From Achromobacter xylosoxidans (GTDB taxonomy: Bacteria > Pseudomonadota > Gammaproteobacteria > Burkholderiales > Burkholderiaceae_B), in assembly GCF_001457475.1 (NCBI RefSeq), contig NZ_LN831029.1:744001-808000 (forward strand): a stretch of DNA of 64,000 nt, in the 5' to 3' direction. This document shows positions 42,898-52,920 of this stretch, in pieces. The stretch's first letter is position 1. Each line of letters begins with the position of its first letter. The notes beneath the pieces were generated by a model. The model worked only from the letters and a program-made list of their open reading frames with translations, searched no databases and had not been told where the DNA came from. The position numbers and the translations under genes are program-made.

Positions 42898-43779
42898 CTA
42901 GGCCCGCGTCAGGCTTTGCAGCAGCCACGCGCCGGCCGGCCCCAGCGGACGGCGCGTCGACCACACCGCGTCGACCCGGATCTGGCGCGGCCAGCCCGGC
43001 ACCGCCAGTTCCACCAGCTGTCCGCGCCCGAAACGGTGCAGCATCCAGCGCGGCAACTCCGCCCAGCCGAATCCCAGCGTGGCCATTTCCAGCAACATCA
43101 GATAGCCCGGCGCCGACCAGGTGGACTGCGATGGCGCGGGGGCCTTGTCGTCCAGCTCGTAGGTGCTCAGGCGCAATTCACGTTCGGTCTTCAGGTGGTC
43201 CTTGGTCACCCCGGACAAGGTCGCCAGTGGATGGCCGCGGCCCACGCACAGCACGATTTCCGAGGCCTCGCGCAGCGTCGCGTGAGCCATGTCGGGCGGG
43301 TAGTTTTCCTGCGCCGCCATCAGCCCCAGGTGGGCGCGGCCCTGCTGCACCAGCGCCACCACGTCCTCGTATTCCGCGATCAGGCATTCGAAGCGCAACG
43401 CCGGATAGCGCTGGTCGATCTGGCTGAGCATGTTCTCAAAGGTTTCGGACTGAAACGTATCCGACAGCACCACGGTCAGGCGCGGCTCCAGCCCCGCCGA
43501 CAGCTGGCTGGCGCTGCGGTTCAGGCGGTCGTTGGCCGCCAGCACCTGCAGGGCCTGGCCCAGCAGCACCTGGCCGGCCTCGGTCAAGGCCGGCTGGCGC
43601 TGGCTGCGGTCGAACAGCGTCACGTTCAGGTCGACCTCCAAATTGGCGATGGTCTCGCTGACAGTGGACTGGCTCTTGCCCAGCTTGCGGGCCGCCGCCG
43701 AAAACGTGCCCTCGGCGGCCACCTGGGCGAAGGTGGCCAGGGACTCCAGGGAGTGGCGCATGGCGGCGGGCGTTTTCAT
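42898..43779 (-). CDS. LysR family transcriptional regulator of a PACE efflux gene
   Basis: A 293-residue LysR protein. The helix-turn-helix is at residues 11-70 (FSAAARKLGKSQSTVSETIANL) and the effector domain follows. It is divergent from a PACE transporter gene across 93 bases that carry a perfect T-N11-A inverted repeat. This LysR/PACE layout is seen with AceI-type transporters, whose expression is induced by their substrates. Confidence 0.9.
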   Translation of the reverse strand: MKTPAAMRHSLESLATFAQVAAEGTFSAAARKLGKSQSTVSETIANLEVDLNVTLFDRSQRQPALTEAGQVLLGQALQVLAANDRLNRSASQLSAGLEPRLTVVLSDTFQSETFENMLSQIDQRYPALRFECLIAEYEDVVALVQQGRAHLGLMAAQENYPPDMAHATLREASEIVLCVGRGHPLATLSGVTKDHLKTERELRLSTYELDDKAPAPSQSTWSAPGYLMLLEMATLGFGWAELPRWMLHRFGRGQLVELAVPGWPRQIRVDAVWSTRRPLGPAGAWLLQSLTRA

Positions 43780-43780
43780 T

Positions 43781-43795
43781 ATCGGTTTTTCCGAT
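43781..43795. promoter_or_regulatory. LysR-box candidate upstream of PACE gene
   Basis: ATCGG-TTTTT-CCGAT is a perfect inverted repeat containing the T-N11-A spacing (T43782, A43794) typical of LysR operators. It is immediately adjacent to the LysR start codon. Confidence 0.65.
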
Positions 43796-43872
43796 GGATA
43801 TCATCTTTATCGTACCGGAAATATCGTCGAAAATCCCTCGGTCACTGAAACAAACGACCTCAGAGGTGGGTC

Positions 43873-44364
43873 ATGACGCAAGCCAAGAAAACCATCAAAG
43901 AGCGCTTCATCCACGCTTTCCTGTTCGAAATCCTCGCCATCGGCCTGTGCGCGCCGGTGGCCGCCTGGGCCATGGGCAAGTCGCTGTTCGAAATGGGCGT
44001 GCTGACCGCCGTGATCGCCTGGGTCGCGCTGGTCTGGAACATGATCTACAACGCCGGCTTCGACCGCCTGGAGAACCGCCTGGGCATCACCCGCAACCTG
44101 CGCGTGCGCGTGATCCACGCGTTCGGCTTCGAACTGGGGCTGATCCTGATCGTGATCCAGCTGGCCGCCTGGTGGCTCAGCATCAGCCTGTGGCAGGCCT
44201 TCGTGCTGGACATCGCGCTGGTGCTGTTCTACCTGCCGTACGCCTTCTTCTACAACCTGGGCTACGACCGCGCCCGCCCGCGCGTCCTGGCCTGGCTGGC
44301 GCGCGGCGCCAAGGACGCCGACGCTCCGGCCGCGAGCGCTACGCGTCAATCACCTTGCGCGTAA
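43873..44364 (+). CDS. PACE family multidrug/biocide efflux transporter
   Basis: A 163-residue, four-helix protein made of two tandem bacterial transmembrane pair domains: RFIHAFLFEILAIG...NMIYNAGFDRLE (residues 11-67) and RVIHAFGFELGLI...LPYAFFYNLGYDR (79-136). This is the signature of the AceI/PACE family that exports chlorhexidine, acriflavine and short diamines by proton antiport. The conserved membrane Glu of helix 1 (FLFEIL) is present. The C-terminus overlaps the convergent GntR gene by 26 bases. Confidence 0.93.
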   Translation: MTQAKKTIKERFIHAFLFEILAIGLCAPVAAWAMGKSLFEMGVLTAVIAWVALVWNMIYNAGFDRLENRLGITRNLRVRVIHAFGFELGLILIVIQLAAWWLSISLWQAFVLDIALVLFYLPYAFFYNLGYDRARPRVLAWLARGAKDADAPAASATRQSPCA

Positions 44365-44989
44365 ACATCTCAAGGTAGTCCATCAGCGAATCCGCGCCCC
44401 GGATGGCCGCCGCTTCGTCGCCCGTGGCGATGCCGGCGGCCATGGCCATGTGGCGGCGCGCGCCCTCGGCGATGTCGCCTTCGTGCTGGTAGGCGTACCA
44501 GAAGCGCCGGCACTGGATGATCAGCGGTTCCACCGCGTTCACCGCCGACACGTTGCGGCAGGCGCTGTGGCAGACGTGGTCGAGCAACTGGTCGGCCTGC
44601 ATGTAGTCGTCCAGGTTGCCGCCCTCGGCCGCGCGCACCATCTGCGTCGCGCATTCGACGATCTGGGCGCGTTGCGCCGGCGTGGCGCGACGCGCGGCGC
44701 TGGCGGCGATCAGTTGCTCCAGCGCCCGGCGGGTCTGGATCAGGTCCATGTGGTCGGCCAACTGGATCATCGACACCCGCAGGCCGCGCCGCGGCTCCTG
44801 GCGGATCAGCCCGGCCGCCACCATGCGCAGCAGGGCTTCGCGCAGCGGGGTGCGGCCCAGGCCGGTCTTTTCGACCAGATCGGCTTCCACCACCGCGCTG
44901 CCCGGCTGCAATTGCAGGGTGGCGATCATGCTTTCGATCTGGTCATAGGCGACGTCTGCCGCGCGCCTTTTGGGTTCTGCTCCTGCCAT
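44339..44989 (-). CDS. GntR family (FadR subfamily) transcriptional regulator
   Basis: A 216-residue regulator. The winged helix at about residues 8-75 contains RTPLREALLRMVAAGLI, and the C-terminal all-helical FCD domain (residues 80-210) carries the HVCHSACRN ligand/metal-binding histidines. Its start overlaps the livM stop as TGATG, so it is the last gene of the liv operon and probably its feedback regulator. The ligand is presumably the imported amino compound or its breakdown product. Confidence 0.9.
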   Translation of the reverse strand: MAGAEPKRRAADVAYDQIESMIATLQLQPGSAVVEADLVEKTGLGRTPLREALLRMVAAGLIRQEPRRGLRVSMIQLADHMDLIQTRRALEQLIAASAARRATPAQRAQIVECATQMVRAAEGGNLDDYMQADQLLDHVCHSACRNVSAVNAVEPLIIQCRRFWYAYQHEGDIAEGARRHMAMAAGIATGDEAAAIRGADSLMDYLEMFTRKVIDA

Positions 44990-45954
44990 CAACGGTTGTT
45001 TTCCTTCGTTTTGCGCCACTGCGTGTAGGCCAGCCATTCGCCGACGAACCCGCGCCGGAAGAACGACACGCACAACACGAAAATCAACCCGATGACGATG
45101 GTGACGACATCGCCCAGGGTGGCCAGGTAATTCTGCAGGCTGACGACCAGCGTGGCGCCCACCACGGGACCCCACACGGTGCCGATACCGCCCAGCAGCG
45201 TCATCAGCAGGACTTCGGTGGAGGTGGCCAGCGACACGTCGTTCAGCGCCACCAGCTGCAGCACCAGCGCCTTGAGCGAACCGGCCAGGCCGGCCACCGA
45301 GGCCGACAGCACGAACGCCAGCAGCTTGCACCGATCCGTATCGTACCCCAGCGAAATCGCCCGCGGCGCGTTGTCGCGGATGGTCTTGAGCACCTGGCCG
45401 AAGGGCGAATGGATGACCCGGTAGACGAACAGGAACCCCAGCACGAACACGCCCAGCGTGAAGTAATACATGTTGGTGTCGGCGCTCAGGTCGACCAGGC
45501 CCAGGAACTTGCCGCGCGGAATGCCCTGCATGCCGTCCTCGCCGCGCGTCCAGCGGACCTGCACCGCCATGAAGTAGGCCACCTGCGACAGCGCCAGCGT
45601 GATCATGGCGAAATAGATGCCGGTGCGGCGGATCGCCAGCCAGCCAATCGCGTAACCGATGGCGGCGGCCATGGCCACGCCGCACAGCATGGCCAGTTCC
45701 GGCGGCAGGCCGGCCGCGCCGTACAGGATCATCATCTCGCCAGCGGCATAGCCGGCCCAGCCGAAGAAGGCGGCGTGGCCGAACGACACCAGGCCGGTGA
45801 AGCCGGTCAGCAGGTTGAAGGCCAGCGCGAACAGCGCGAAGCACAGCACCTTCATGACGAAGACCGGATAGACAATCTGCGGGAACCACGGAACCAGCAG
45901 CGCCGGCACCAGCAGCAGCGCCAGGATGCGGATGGAAAGAGGAAAGCGCGACAC
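44989..45954 (-). CDS. livM: Branched-chain amino acid-type ABC permease LivM
   Basis: A 321-residue permease with about ten hydrophobic helices and the LivM family segments FNLLTGFTGLVSFGHAAFFG (residues 45-64) and EVLLMTLLGGIGTVWGPVVGA (near 249-269). It forms the membrane channel with LivH. Substrate class is set by the binding protein LivK and is not certain to be leucine/isoleucine/valine. It starts two bases after the livH stop. Confidence 0.92.
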   Translation of the reverse strand: MSRFPLSIRILALLLVPALLVPWFPQIVYPVFVMKVLCFALFALAFNLLTGFTGLVSFGHAAFFGWAGYAAGEMMILYGAAGLPPELAMLCGVAMAAAIGYAIGWLAIRRTGIYFAMITLALSQVAYFMAVQVRWTRGEDGMQGIPRGKFLGLVDLSADTNMYYFTLGVFVLGFLFVYRVIHSPFGQVLKTIRDNAPRAISLGYDTDRCKLLAFVLSASVAGLAGSLKALVLQLVALNDVSLATSTEVLLMTLLGGIGTVWGPVVGATLVVSLQNYLATLGDVVTIVIGLIFVLCVSFFRRGFVGEWLAYTQWRKTKENNR

Positions 45955-45955
45955 C

Positions 45956-46858
45956 TTATTTCTCCTTGCCGAACAGGCCCGCGGGGCGCGTCAGCAGCAC
46001 CACCGCCATCACGATGAACACGACCACGGTGGACGCTTCGGGGTAGAACACCTTGGCCAGGCCCTCCAGCAGGCCCAGCGCCAGGCCGGTGACGATGGCG
46101 CCCATGATCGAGCCGAGGCCGCCGATCACCACCACCGCGAACACGATATTGAGCAGGTTGGAGCCCATCAGCGGATTGATCTGCATGACGGGCGCGGCCA
46201 GCACGCCGGCCACGCCGGCCAGCGCCACGCCGAAGCCGTAGGTCAGCGTGATCATCACCGGCACGCTGACGCCGAAGGCCTGCAGCAGCCGGGCGTTCTC
46301 GGTGCCGGCGCGCAGCAGCGCGCCCAGGCGGGTGCGCTCGAACAGGTACCAGGTCAGCAGGCACAGCAGCAGCGACGCCACCACCACGAAGGCGCGGTAC
46401 GCCGGCAGGAACATGAAGCCCAGGTCGAAGCCGCCCTGCAGGATCTCGGGCGGCTCGTAGCCCACGCCGGAAATGCCGTAGAAGTAGCGGAATCCGCCTT
46501 CCATCATCAGCGCGATGCCAAAGGTCAGCAGCAGGCCGTACAGGTGGTCCAGGTGGTAGAGCCGCTTGAGCAGTGTCTTCTCGATGACCACTCCGACCGC
46601 GCCGACAATCAACGGCGCCAGCACCAGGGCCGCCCAGAAGTTGATCTGCGCGCCCGGGCCCAGCAGTTGCGGCAGCTGGGTGAAGCCGATCCACGCCAGG
46701 AACGCCGCCATCATGAACTGGGCGCCGTGGGTGAAATTGACGATGTTGAGCAGGCCGAAGATGATGGCCAGCCCCATGCTGAGGATGGCGTAGAAGCAGC
46801 CGTTGATCAGCCCCACCAGCAGTTGGGCGAGCAGGGCGGGAAGCGAGATGTCGAACAT
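45956..46858 (-). CDS. livH: Branched-chain amino acid-type ABC permease LivH
   Basis: A 300-residue permease with the LivH-type segment GLINGCFYAILSMGLAIIFGLLNIVNF (split across residues 17-43) and the EAA-like cytoplasmic region near FAVVVIGGLGSIMGA. It pairs with LivM in the inner membrane. It lies 112 bases downstream of livK and directly upstream of livM. Confidence 0.92.
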   Translation of the reverse strand: MFDISLPALLAQLLVGLINGCFYAILSMGLAIIFGLLNIVNFTHGAQFMMAAFLAWIGFTQLPQLLGPGAQINFWAALVLAPLIVGAVGVVIEKTLLKRLYHLDHLYGLLLTFGIALMMEGGFRYFYGISGVGYEPPEILQGGFDLGFMFLPAYRAFVVVASLLLCLLTWYLFERTRLGALLRAGTENARLLQAFGVSVPVMITLTYGFGVALAGVAGVLAAPVMQINPLMGSNLLNIVFAVVVIGGLGSIMGAIVTGLALGLLEGLAKVFYPEASTVVVFIVMAVVLLTRPAGLFGKEK

Positions 46859-46970
46859 AGTGGGCGGCGATCGGACACGGGACGCGTCGGTTTGCGGGAG
46901 GCGCGCGTTGCCGCGCGCCGCGGGCGGCTCGAACCGGCGCCGGGCGCAAGCCGCCCGGCGCCAGCGGGCG

Positions 46971-48176
46971 TCAGGACTTGTTCAGCGCGCAGGCGGCCTG
47001 CGGCTTGGGGAAGACCTCGTCGCCCTTGAGCACCGACTTCACGTGGTAGTAGTCCCACGGCGCCTTGGACTCGGCCGGCGCCTTCACCTGCAACAGCAGC
47101 ATGTCGTGCACCAGCGCGCCGTCCGCGCGTAGCTTGCCGTTGCGGATCACGGCGTCGTTGATGGTCATCTCGCGCAGCTTGGCCATGACCGCCGGCGCCT
47201 CGTCGGTGCCGGCCGCCTCGATCGCCTTCAGGTACGACAGCGTGGCCGAGTAGACGCCGGCCTGCGATGCCGTCGGCATCTTTTTGGTCTTCTCGAAGAA
47301 CTTCCTGGCCCAGGCGCGCGAGGCGTCGTCGTAGTCCCAGTAGAACGCTTCGGTCAGGTACATGCCCTGCGCCTTGGCCAGGCCCATGCTGTGCACGTCC
47401 GAGATGTAGGTCAGCAGCGGCGCCACGATCTGCTTCTTGGTGATGCCGAACTCATTGGCCTGCTTGACCGCGTTGACGGTGTCGTTGCCGGCGTTGGCCA
47501 GGGCGATCACGTCGGCCTTGGAGGCCTGCGCCTTCAGCAGGAACGACGAGAAGTCGTTGCCGGGGAAGGGGTGGCGCGAGACACCAGCCACGCTGCCGCC
47601 GTTTTCCTGGATCACTTCGGTGGCGTCCTTTTCCAGCGAGTGGCCGAAGGTGTAGTCGGCGGTGATGAAGTACCAGGTCTTCTTGCCCTCCTTGACCAGC
47701 GCGCGCGCCGTGCCGGCTGCCAGCGCATAGGTGTTGGTGGTCCACTGTGCGTTCAGCGGCGAGCACTTCTCGCCCAGGATCGCGGTCGACAGGCCGGCGG
47801 ACGGCATGGTCACGCGGTTCTTCTGGCGCGCGATTTCCATCACGGCCAGCGCGGTCGACGCGGTGGGGAAGTCGGTGATCATGTCGACCTTGCCCTGGTC
47901 GAACCATTCGCGCGCCAGGTTGGCGGCGACGTCGGGCTTGTTCTGGTGGTCGGCGGCCACCACCTCGACCGGCTTGCCCAGCACCTTGTTGCCCATTTCC
48001 TCGGCCGCCATGCGCGCCGCGACCACCGAGCCGTTGCCGGCCAGGTCGGAATAGACGCCCGACAGGTCGGTCAGCACGCCCACCTTGACGATGCCGTCGC
48101 TGATGCCGGCCTCGGCGTGGGCGACGCCCGCCAGGCCAATGGCGCACAGCGCCGCTGCGATTCGATTCAATTTCAT
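46971..48176 (-). CDS. livK: ABC transporter substrate-binding protein (LivK-like)
   Basis: A 401-residue periplasmic type I binding protein: signal peptide at residues 1-21 (ALCAIGLAGVAHA), then ISDGIVKVGVLTDLSGVYSD, the typical start of the Leu/Ile/Val-binding family. It is somewhat longer than LIV-binding protein. Large members with this signature often bind amides, aromatic acids or other amino compounds. Being encoded with a DapA-family lyase, it may serve an amino-acid derivative that yields a keto acid. Confidence 0.9.
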   Translation of the reverse strand: MKLNRIAAALCAIGLAGVAHAEAGISDGIVKVGVLTDLSGVYSDLAGNGSVVAARMAAEEMGNKVLGKPVEVVAADHQNKPDVAANLAREWFDQGKVDMITDFPTASTALAVMEIARQKNRVTMPSAGLSTAILGEKCSPLNAQWTTNTYALAAGTARALVKEGKKTWYFITADYTFGHSLEKDATEVIQENGGSVAGVSRHPFPGNDFSSFLLKAQASKADVIALANAGNDTVNAVKQANEFGITKKQIVAPLLTYISDVHSMGLAKAQGMYLTEAFYWDYDDASRAWARKFFEKTKKMPTASQAGVYSATLSYLKAIEAAGTDEAPAVMAKLREMTINDAVIRNGKLRADGALVHDMLLLQVKAPAESKAPWDYYHVKSVLKGDEVFPKPQAACALNKS

Positions 48177-48263
48177 CTGACTACGCTCCGTATGGGAATG
48201 GGGGGACTGCGGTCGGAAGCACCACAGGAAACTGCAACGACGGGGAACTGCGCGCGACGGCCC

Positions 48264-48975
<712 letters not shown>

Positions 48976-48983
<8 letters not shown>

Positions 48984-49731
48984 CTTCCGCTCCCATGTAC
49001 GCTTCGCGCACCGCGGGGTTCGCGGACACCTCGGCGTACGGACCCTCGGCCAGGATCTCGCCGCGTTGCAGGACGGTGATGGTGTCGCAGATGTCGGCCA
49101 CCACCTTCATGTTGTGTTCCACCATCAGGATGCTGCGGCCGGCCGAGACCTGCTTGATCAGGTGCTTGACGCGGTCCACGTCCTCGTGGCCCATGCCTTG
49201 CGTCGGCTCATCCAGCAACAGCAGTTCGGGCTCCAGCGCCAGCGTGGTGGCGATCTCCAGCGTGCGCTTGCGGCCGTAGGGCAGGTCGCCGGCAGCCACG
49301 TCCAGCTGCGCGCGCAGGCCGACCTGGTCGAGCAGTTCCTCGACCCGTGCATGCAGGCGCTCCAGCGAGCGCTCCGAACGCCAGAAGCAATAGTCCACGC
49401 CCAGCTTGCGCTGCAAGGCCACGCGCACGTTCTCGCGCACCGACAGCTGCGGGAACACCGCCGAAATCTGGAACGAGCGCACGATGCCGCGCCGCGCCGT
49501 CTGCGCCGGCCGTTCGCCGGTGATGTCGACGCCGTCGTAGACGATCTCGCCGCGGGTCGGGATGTGGAACTTGGTGAGCAGGTTGAAGACCGTGGTCTTG
49601 CCGGCCCCGTTGGGACCGATCAGCGCATGGATCGCGCCGCGCCTGACGCTCAGGTTGACGTCGTTGACCGCCACGAAGCCGCGGAATTCCTTGGTGAGGC
49701 CCCGGGTCTGAAGGATGATGTCGCTGTGCAT
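48976..49731 (-). CDS. livG: ABC transporter ATP-binding protein LivG
   Basis: A 251-residue ATPase with an intact Walker A GPNGAGKTT (about residues 39-47), a Liv-type signature region (YGRKRTLEIATTLA in place of LSGGQ), Walker B LLLLDEPTQGM and switch motif MVEHNM. The start at 49731 gives MHSDIILQTRGL; longer upstream frames lack homology. It forms a heterodimer with LivF, whose Walker A is atypical, so LivG may carry most of the ATPase function. Confidence 0.93.
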
Positions 49732-49807
49732 GGTGTCCGAGAGGCTGGCGGGAGGATGGCGCGCCCCGGCCATGCGGGCGCGCCTGTCCTGCTTCGGGCT
49801 GGGTCGT

Positions 49808-50719
49808 TTACTTCGACTGGTATTGCCGCGGCCGCTTGGCCAGCGCCGCTGCGATGATGCCGGCGCAGCGCTCGCGCTCGGCGCCCACCAGCGGCAGGCG
49901 CGGACGACGCACGTGCTCGTTGCCGACGCCGGCCAGGGTCTCGGCCAGCTTGATGTTCTGCACCAGCTTGGTCGACACATCCAGGTGCAGCAGCGGCGTG
50001 AACCACTGGTACAGCGCCAGCGCTTCCTGCCACTTGCCGGCCTTCATCAGGTCGTACAGCGCCACGGTCTCGCGCGGGAAGGCGGTCACCAGGCCGGCCA
50101 GCAGGCCGTCGGCGCCCAGCGCCAGGGCTTCGAACGACAGGTCGTCGACGCCGATGAACAGTTGATAGCGGTCGCCCAGCTTGTTGCGCAGGTCGGTCAC
50201 GCGGCGGATGTCGTCGCTGCTTTCCTTGATCGCCACCAGCCATTGGCAATCGGCCAGCTCGGCCATGTGCTCGGGCTTGAGGTCGACGCGGTAGGCGACC
50301 GGGTTGTTGTAGATCATGCAGGGCTTGGCGGCGGCCTCGGCCATGGTGCGGATGCTCTGCATCGCCTCGCGCGCATCGGCCACGTAGATGAGCGACGGCA
50401 TCAGCATGAAGCCGTCCACGCCCAGCTCGACCGCGGCCTTGATGAAGCGCAGCGCCTCGCGGGTGCTGGTCTCCGACACGTTGGCCAGCACGGGGATGCG
50501 GCCGCCGCTGACTTCCACGGCGCAACGCGTCACCGCCAGCTTTTCCTCCAGCGTCAGGGTGCTGGCTTCACCCAGCGAACCGCAGGTGACGAGGCCATGC
50601 ACGCCGTTGTCGATCAGGAAGCCGAAGTGCTTGCGCATCGCTTCGAAGTCGAGGGTTTCGTCGGCATGGAACTTACTGGTTACGGCAGGAAAGACGCCCT
50701 GCCAACGCACGTTACTCAA
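49808..50719 (-). CDS. DapA/NAL family lyase or synthase
   Basis: A 303-residue class I aldolase-fold protein of the dihydrodipicolinate synthase/N-acetylneuraminate lyase family. Key residues: CGSLGEAS in place of the GTTGE of true DapA (about residues 45-52), the Tyr in MIYNNPVAYR (about 134-143), and the Schiff-base Lys in LVAIKES (about 161-167). The altered carboxylate-binding loop argues against lysine biosynthesis and for catabolism of a 2-keto acid or hydroxyproline-type intermediate. It heads the liv operon. Confidence 0.88.
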   Translation of the reverse strand: MSNVRWQGVFPAVTSKFHADETLDFEAMRKHFGFLIDNGVHGLVTCGSLGEASTLTLEEKLAVTRCAVEVSGGRIPVLANVSETSTREALRFIKAAVELGVDGFMLMPSLIYVADAREAMQSIRTMAEAAAKPCMIYNNPVAYRVDLKPEHMAELADCQWLVAIKESSDDIRRVTDLRNKLGDRYQLFIGVDDLSFEALALGADGLLAGLVTAFPRETVALYDLMKAGKWQEALALYQWFTPLLHLDVSTKLVQNIKLAETLAGVGNEHVRRPRLPLVGAERERCAGIIAAALAKRPRQYQSK

Positions 50720-50787
50720 CTGGATTCTCCTCGGATGGCCGGCGCCGCGAAGGAAGGGCGGCGGGTGGGAGAAAGTCTAATATCCGT

Positions 50788-50799
50788 TAAATATATTTA
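50788..50799. promoter_or_regulatory. AT-rich palindrome upstream of the lyase-liv operon
   Basis: TAAATATATTTA is a perfect 12-base palindrome inside a 45-base AT-rich island (50777-50815), 69 bases upstream of the first gene. It is a likely promoter region and candidate GntR operator. Confidence 0.5.
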
Positions 50800-50977
50800 G
50801 AAGATATTTTGATATGGGAGTTTCCCGAGAGCGGGTTTCCCCGGGGAGAACGGTGCGGGCGCCTTATCAGGCCCAGGGGGAGCGGGCCGGGAAGGGAACC
50901 GGCGAACGCCGGGCACGCATGCCCGATCCGGGAAGGATTCGACGGATGGCCCCGCCCCTGGTCGCGGGGCGCGAGGG

Positions 50978-51865
50978 TCAGCCGGCCTTGCGTTGATAGG
51001 CGCGACTGGCGTCGCGCATGAAGGTCTTCACGGCGTCGTCGTACTGTTCGCCGCTGCGGAACGCGCCCGAATGCGTCGCGCCCTCGATCTTGACCAGCCG
51101 CTTCAGTTCGGGCGCCACCCCCCGGGCGGCGGCGTAGAGTTCGTCGCTCATCGTGTGCGGCACCACGCGATCCGCGGTGCCATGCATGAACAGCATCGGC
51201 GTGTGCAGTTGCGCCAGCGTCTGCACCGAGTCGAACGGTTGCGTGACCAACAGGCTGGCGCCGGGCACGCGGCCCCACTTCATGGTGGCCAGCATCGCGC
51301 TGATGCTGGTGAAACTGGATTCGACGATCAGCCCGGCGAAGTCCGGTTGCTCCGGGCGCGCCGCCAGGTTGATGGCGATGGCGCCGCCCAGGCTGTGTCC
51401 GTAGATGAAGCGGCGCGCCGGGTCCGGTTGCAGGCGGGCCAATTCCTTCAAGCCCGCCATGGCGTCCTCCAGCGCGCTGGCTTCGGACGGCAGGCGCGGC
51501 GTCGACGCGCCGAACCCGCGATAGTCGATGGCCAGCACCGAATAGCCCTTGCGCGTCCAGCCGTCGATGCGGAAGGCGCTGCCGTTCAGGTTCCAGCGCG
51601 CGCCATGCAGGTACAGGACTGTGGGCGCGTTGGCTTGCGGGCTTTGCCAGTACCAGGCCCGCACCTTGTCGCCATTGGCCAGCGCCAGGTCGTAGACCTG
51701 CGTGCCCTTGGCTGGCTCGCGCCACCAGGTCTGAGGTTCGGATTGCGGCGAAAAAATGGTCTGGCGCTGCCAGGAGTCAAGCTGCGAACAGCCGACCACG
51801 CTGGCGGCGGCGAGCACGGCGGCGCCGAACAGGCGGCGGACGGTGAAGCGGGGCAGGGCGGGCAT
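50978..51865 (-). CDS. Alpha/beta hydrolase lipoprotein
   Basis: A 295-residue serine hydrolase. The N-terminal lipoprotein signal ends in VVGC (Cys26). The oxyanion segment VLYLHGARW is near residue 84, the nucleophile elbow GHSLGG near 158-163, the catalytic Asp in MHGTADRVVP and His in GATHSGAF. It belongs to the abhydrolase family of FrsA/Bem46-like proteins. It is anchored to the outer membrane or inner-membrane periplasmic face; substrate unknown. It is monocistronic. Confidence 0.87.
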   Translation of the reverse strand: MPALPRFTVRRLFGAAVLAAASVVGCSQLDSWQRQTIFSPQSEPQTWWREPAKGTQVYDLALANGDKVRAWYWQSPQANAPTVLYLHGARWNLNGSAFRIDGWTRKGYSVLAIDYRGFGASTPRLPSEASALEDAMAGLKELARLQPDPARRFIYGHSLGGAIAINLAARPEQPDFAGLIVESSFTSISAMLATMKWGRVPGASLLVTQPFDSVQTLAQLHTPMLFMHGTADRVVPHTMSDELYAAARGVAPELKRLVKIEGATHSGAFRSGEQYDDAVKTFMRDASRAYQRKAG

Positions 51866-51936
51866 GATCAATGAAACCCGCGCCGACGGGCGCGGTCGCG
51901 CCGCCAGCATACAACGCGGATTGTTGGCGCATCGCT

Positions 51937-52824
51937 TCAAGCCGTGTCCGGATGCATCTCGCGCGCCAGCGCCAGCCAGGCCTGCGCCGCGGGCGACAGG
52001 TAACCGCCACGCCGCCACACCAGTCCCATCTCCCAATCCGTATGGGCATCGCGCAACGGCACCAGCGCCACGCCCGCGTGCCGTTCTTCCTCCGCCTTGA
52101 CGCGCGGCAGGAAGGCCACGCCCAGCCCGGCGCTGACCAGCGCCACGATGAAGTCGATCTGGCCGCTCCTCGCGGCGATGGCCGGCGCAAAGCCGGCGCG
52201 CCGGCAAGCCTCCTGGATGATGCGGTTCAGGGCGAAGCCGGTCTCGAACAGGATGAAGGGGGAGTCGCGCAATTGGTCGAGGCCGACGGTGGCGGCCCGG
52301 GCGTGCGGGTGATCGGCCGGCAGCAACGCCACCAGCGGCTCGCGCGCCACCGGTTGCCAGTCGAAATTGTCGGAGTCCGGCCGCAGCGACGCCGCCAGCT
52401 CGATCCCGCCGGCCATCACCATTTCTTCGAGCCGGTGGCCGCCGTGTTCCAGCAGGCTGATCTCGATGTGCGGATAGCGGCTGCGAAAGCGCGCGAACAT
52501 CGGCGCGAACAGCGTGCTGCTGCCCAGCGGCGGCAGGCCCAGCCGCAGCACGCCGCGCTTGAGGCCGCGCAGCTCGTCCAGTTCGGCGTACAGATCGTCG
52601 CGCTCGGCCAACATCTTGACGGCGCGCCGGTAGACGATTTCACCGGCCTCGGTCAGCCGGGGCGGCTGCGCCTGGCGGTCGAGCAACGGCATGCCGATCT
52701 CGTCTTCCAGCTGGCGCACGGCCTTGCTGACCGTGGGCTGAGTGGCGAAAACCGCTTTCGCGGCCTGGGAGAATCCGCCCTGGCGGACCACTTCCACCAG
52801 CGCGCGCAAGGGGCGCAGATCCAT
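51937..52824 (-). CDS. LysR family regulator of the lrgAB-like operon (CidR-like)
   Basis: A 295-residue LysR protein; helix-turn-helix at residues 1-60 (GFSQAAKAVFATQPTVSKAV), effector domain after that. It is divergent from a CidA/LrgA-LrgB pair across 96 bases containing a perfect 7+7 inverted repeat. CidR-type LysR proteins respond to acetate or weak acids and activate holin-like genes, so the same role is plausible. Confidence 0.9.
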   Translation of the reverse strand: MDLRPLRALVEVVRQGGFSQAAKAVFATQPTVSKAVRQLEDEIGMPLLDRQAQPPRLTEAGEIVYRRAVKMLAERDDLYAELDELRGLKRGVLRLGLPPLGSSTLFAPMFARFRSRYPHIEISLLEHGGHRLEEMVMAGGIELAASLRPDSDNFDWQPVAREPLVALLPADHPHARAATVGLDQLRDSPFILFETGFALNRIIQEACRRAGFAPAIAARSGQIDFIVALVSAGLGVAFLPRVKAEEERHAGVALVPLRDAHTDWEMGLVWRRGGYLSPAAQAWLALAREMHPDTA

Positions 52825-52846
52825 GGGGGTATGCCTGTTTGGAATG

Positions 52847-52865
52847 GGATGAATTCGACAAATTC
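52847..52865. promoter_or_regulatory. Candidate CidR-type operator
   Basis: ATGAATT (52847-52853)-CGACA-AATTCAT (52859-52865) is a perfect inverted repeat in the gap between the LysR gene and the LrgA gene. Confidence 0.6.
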
Positions 52866-52920
52866 ATTTTATCTATGGTCGCGCCGAGCGTAAAACGTTT
52901 CCTGTCCGCTGGAAATTCCC

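Noticed and set aside
44990..45889. N-terminal extension of the GntR regulator
   Set aside because: It is an out-of-frame reading of livM; the true start overlaps the livM stop as TGATG.
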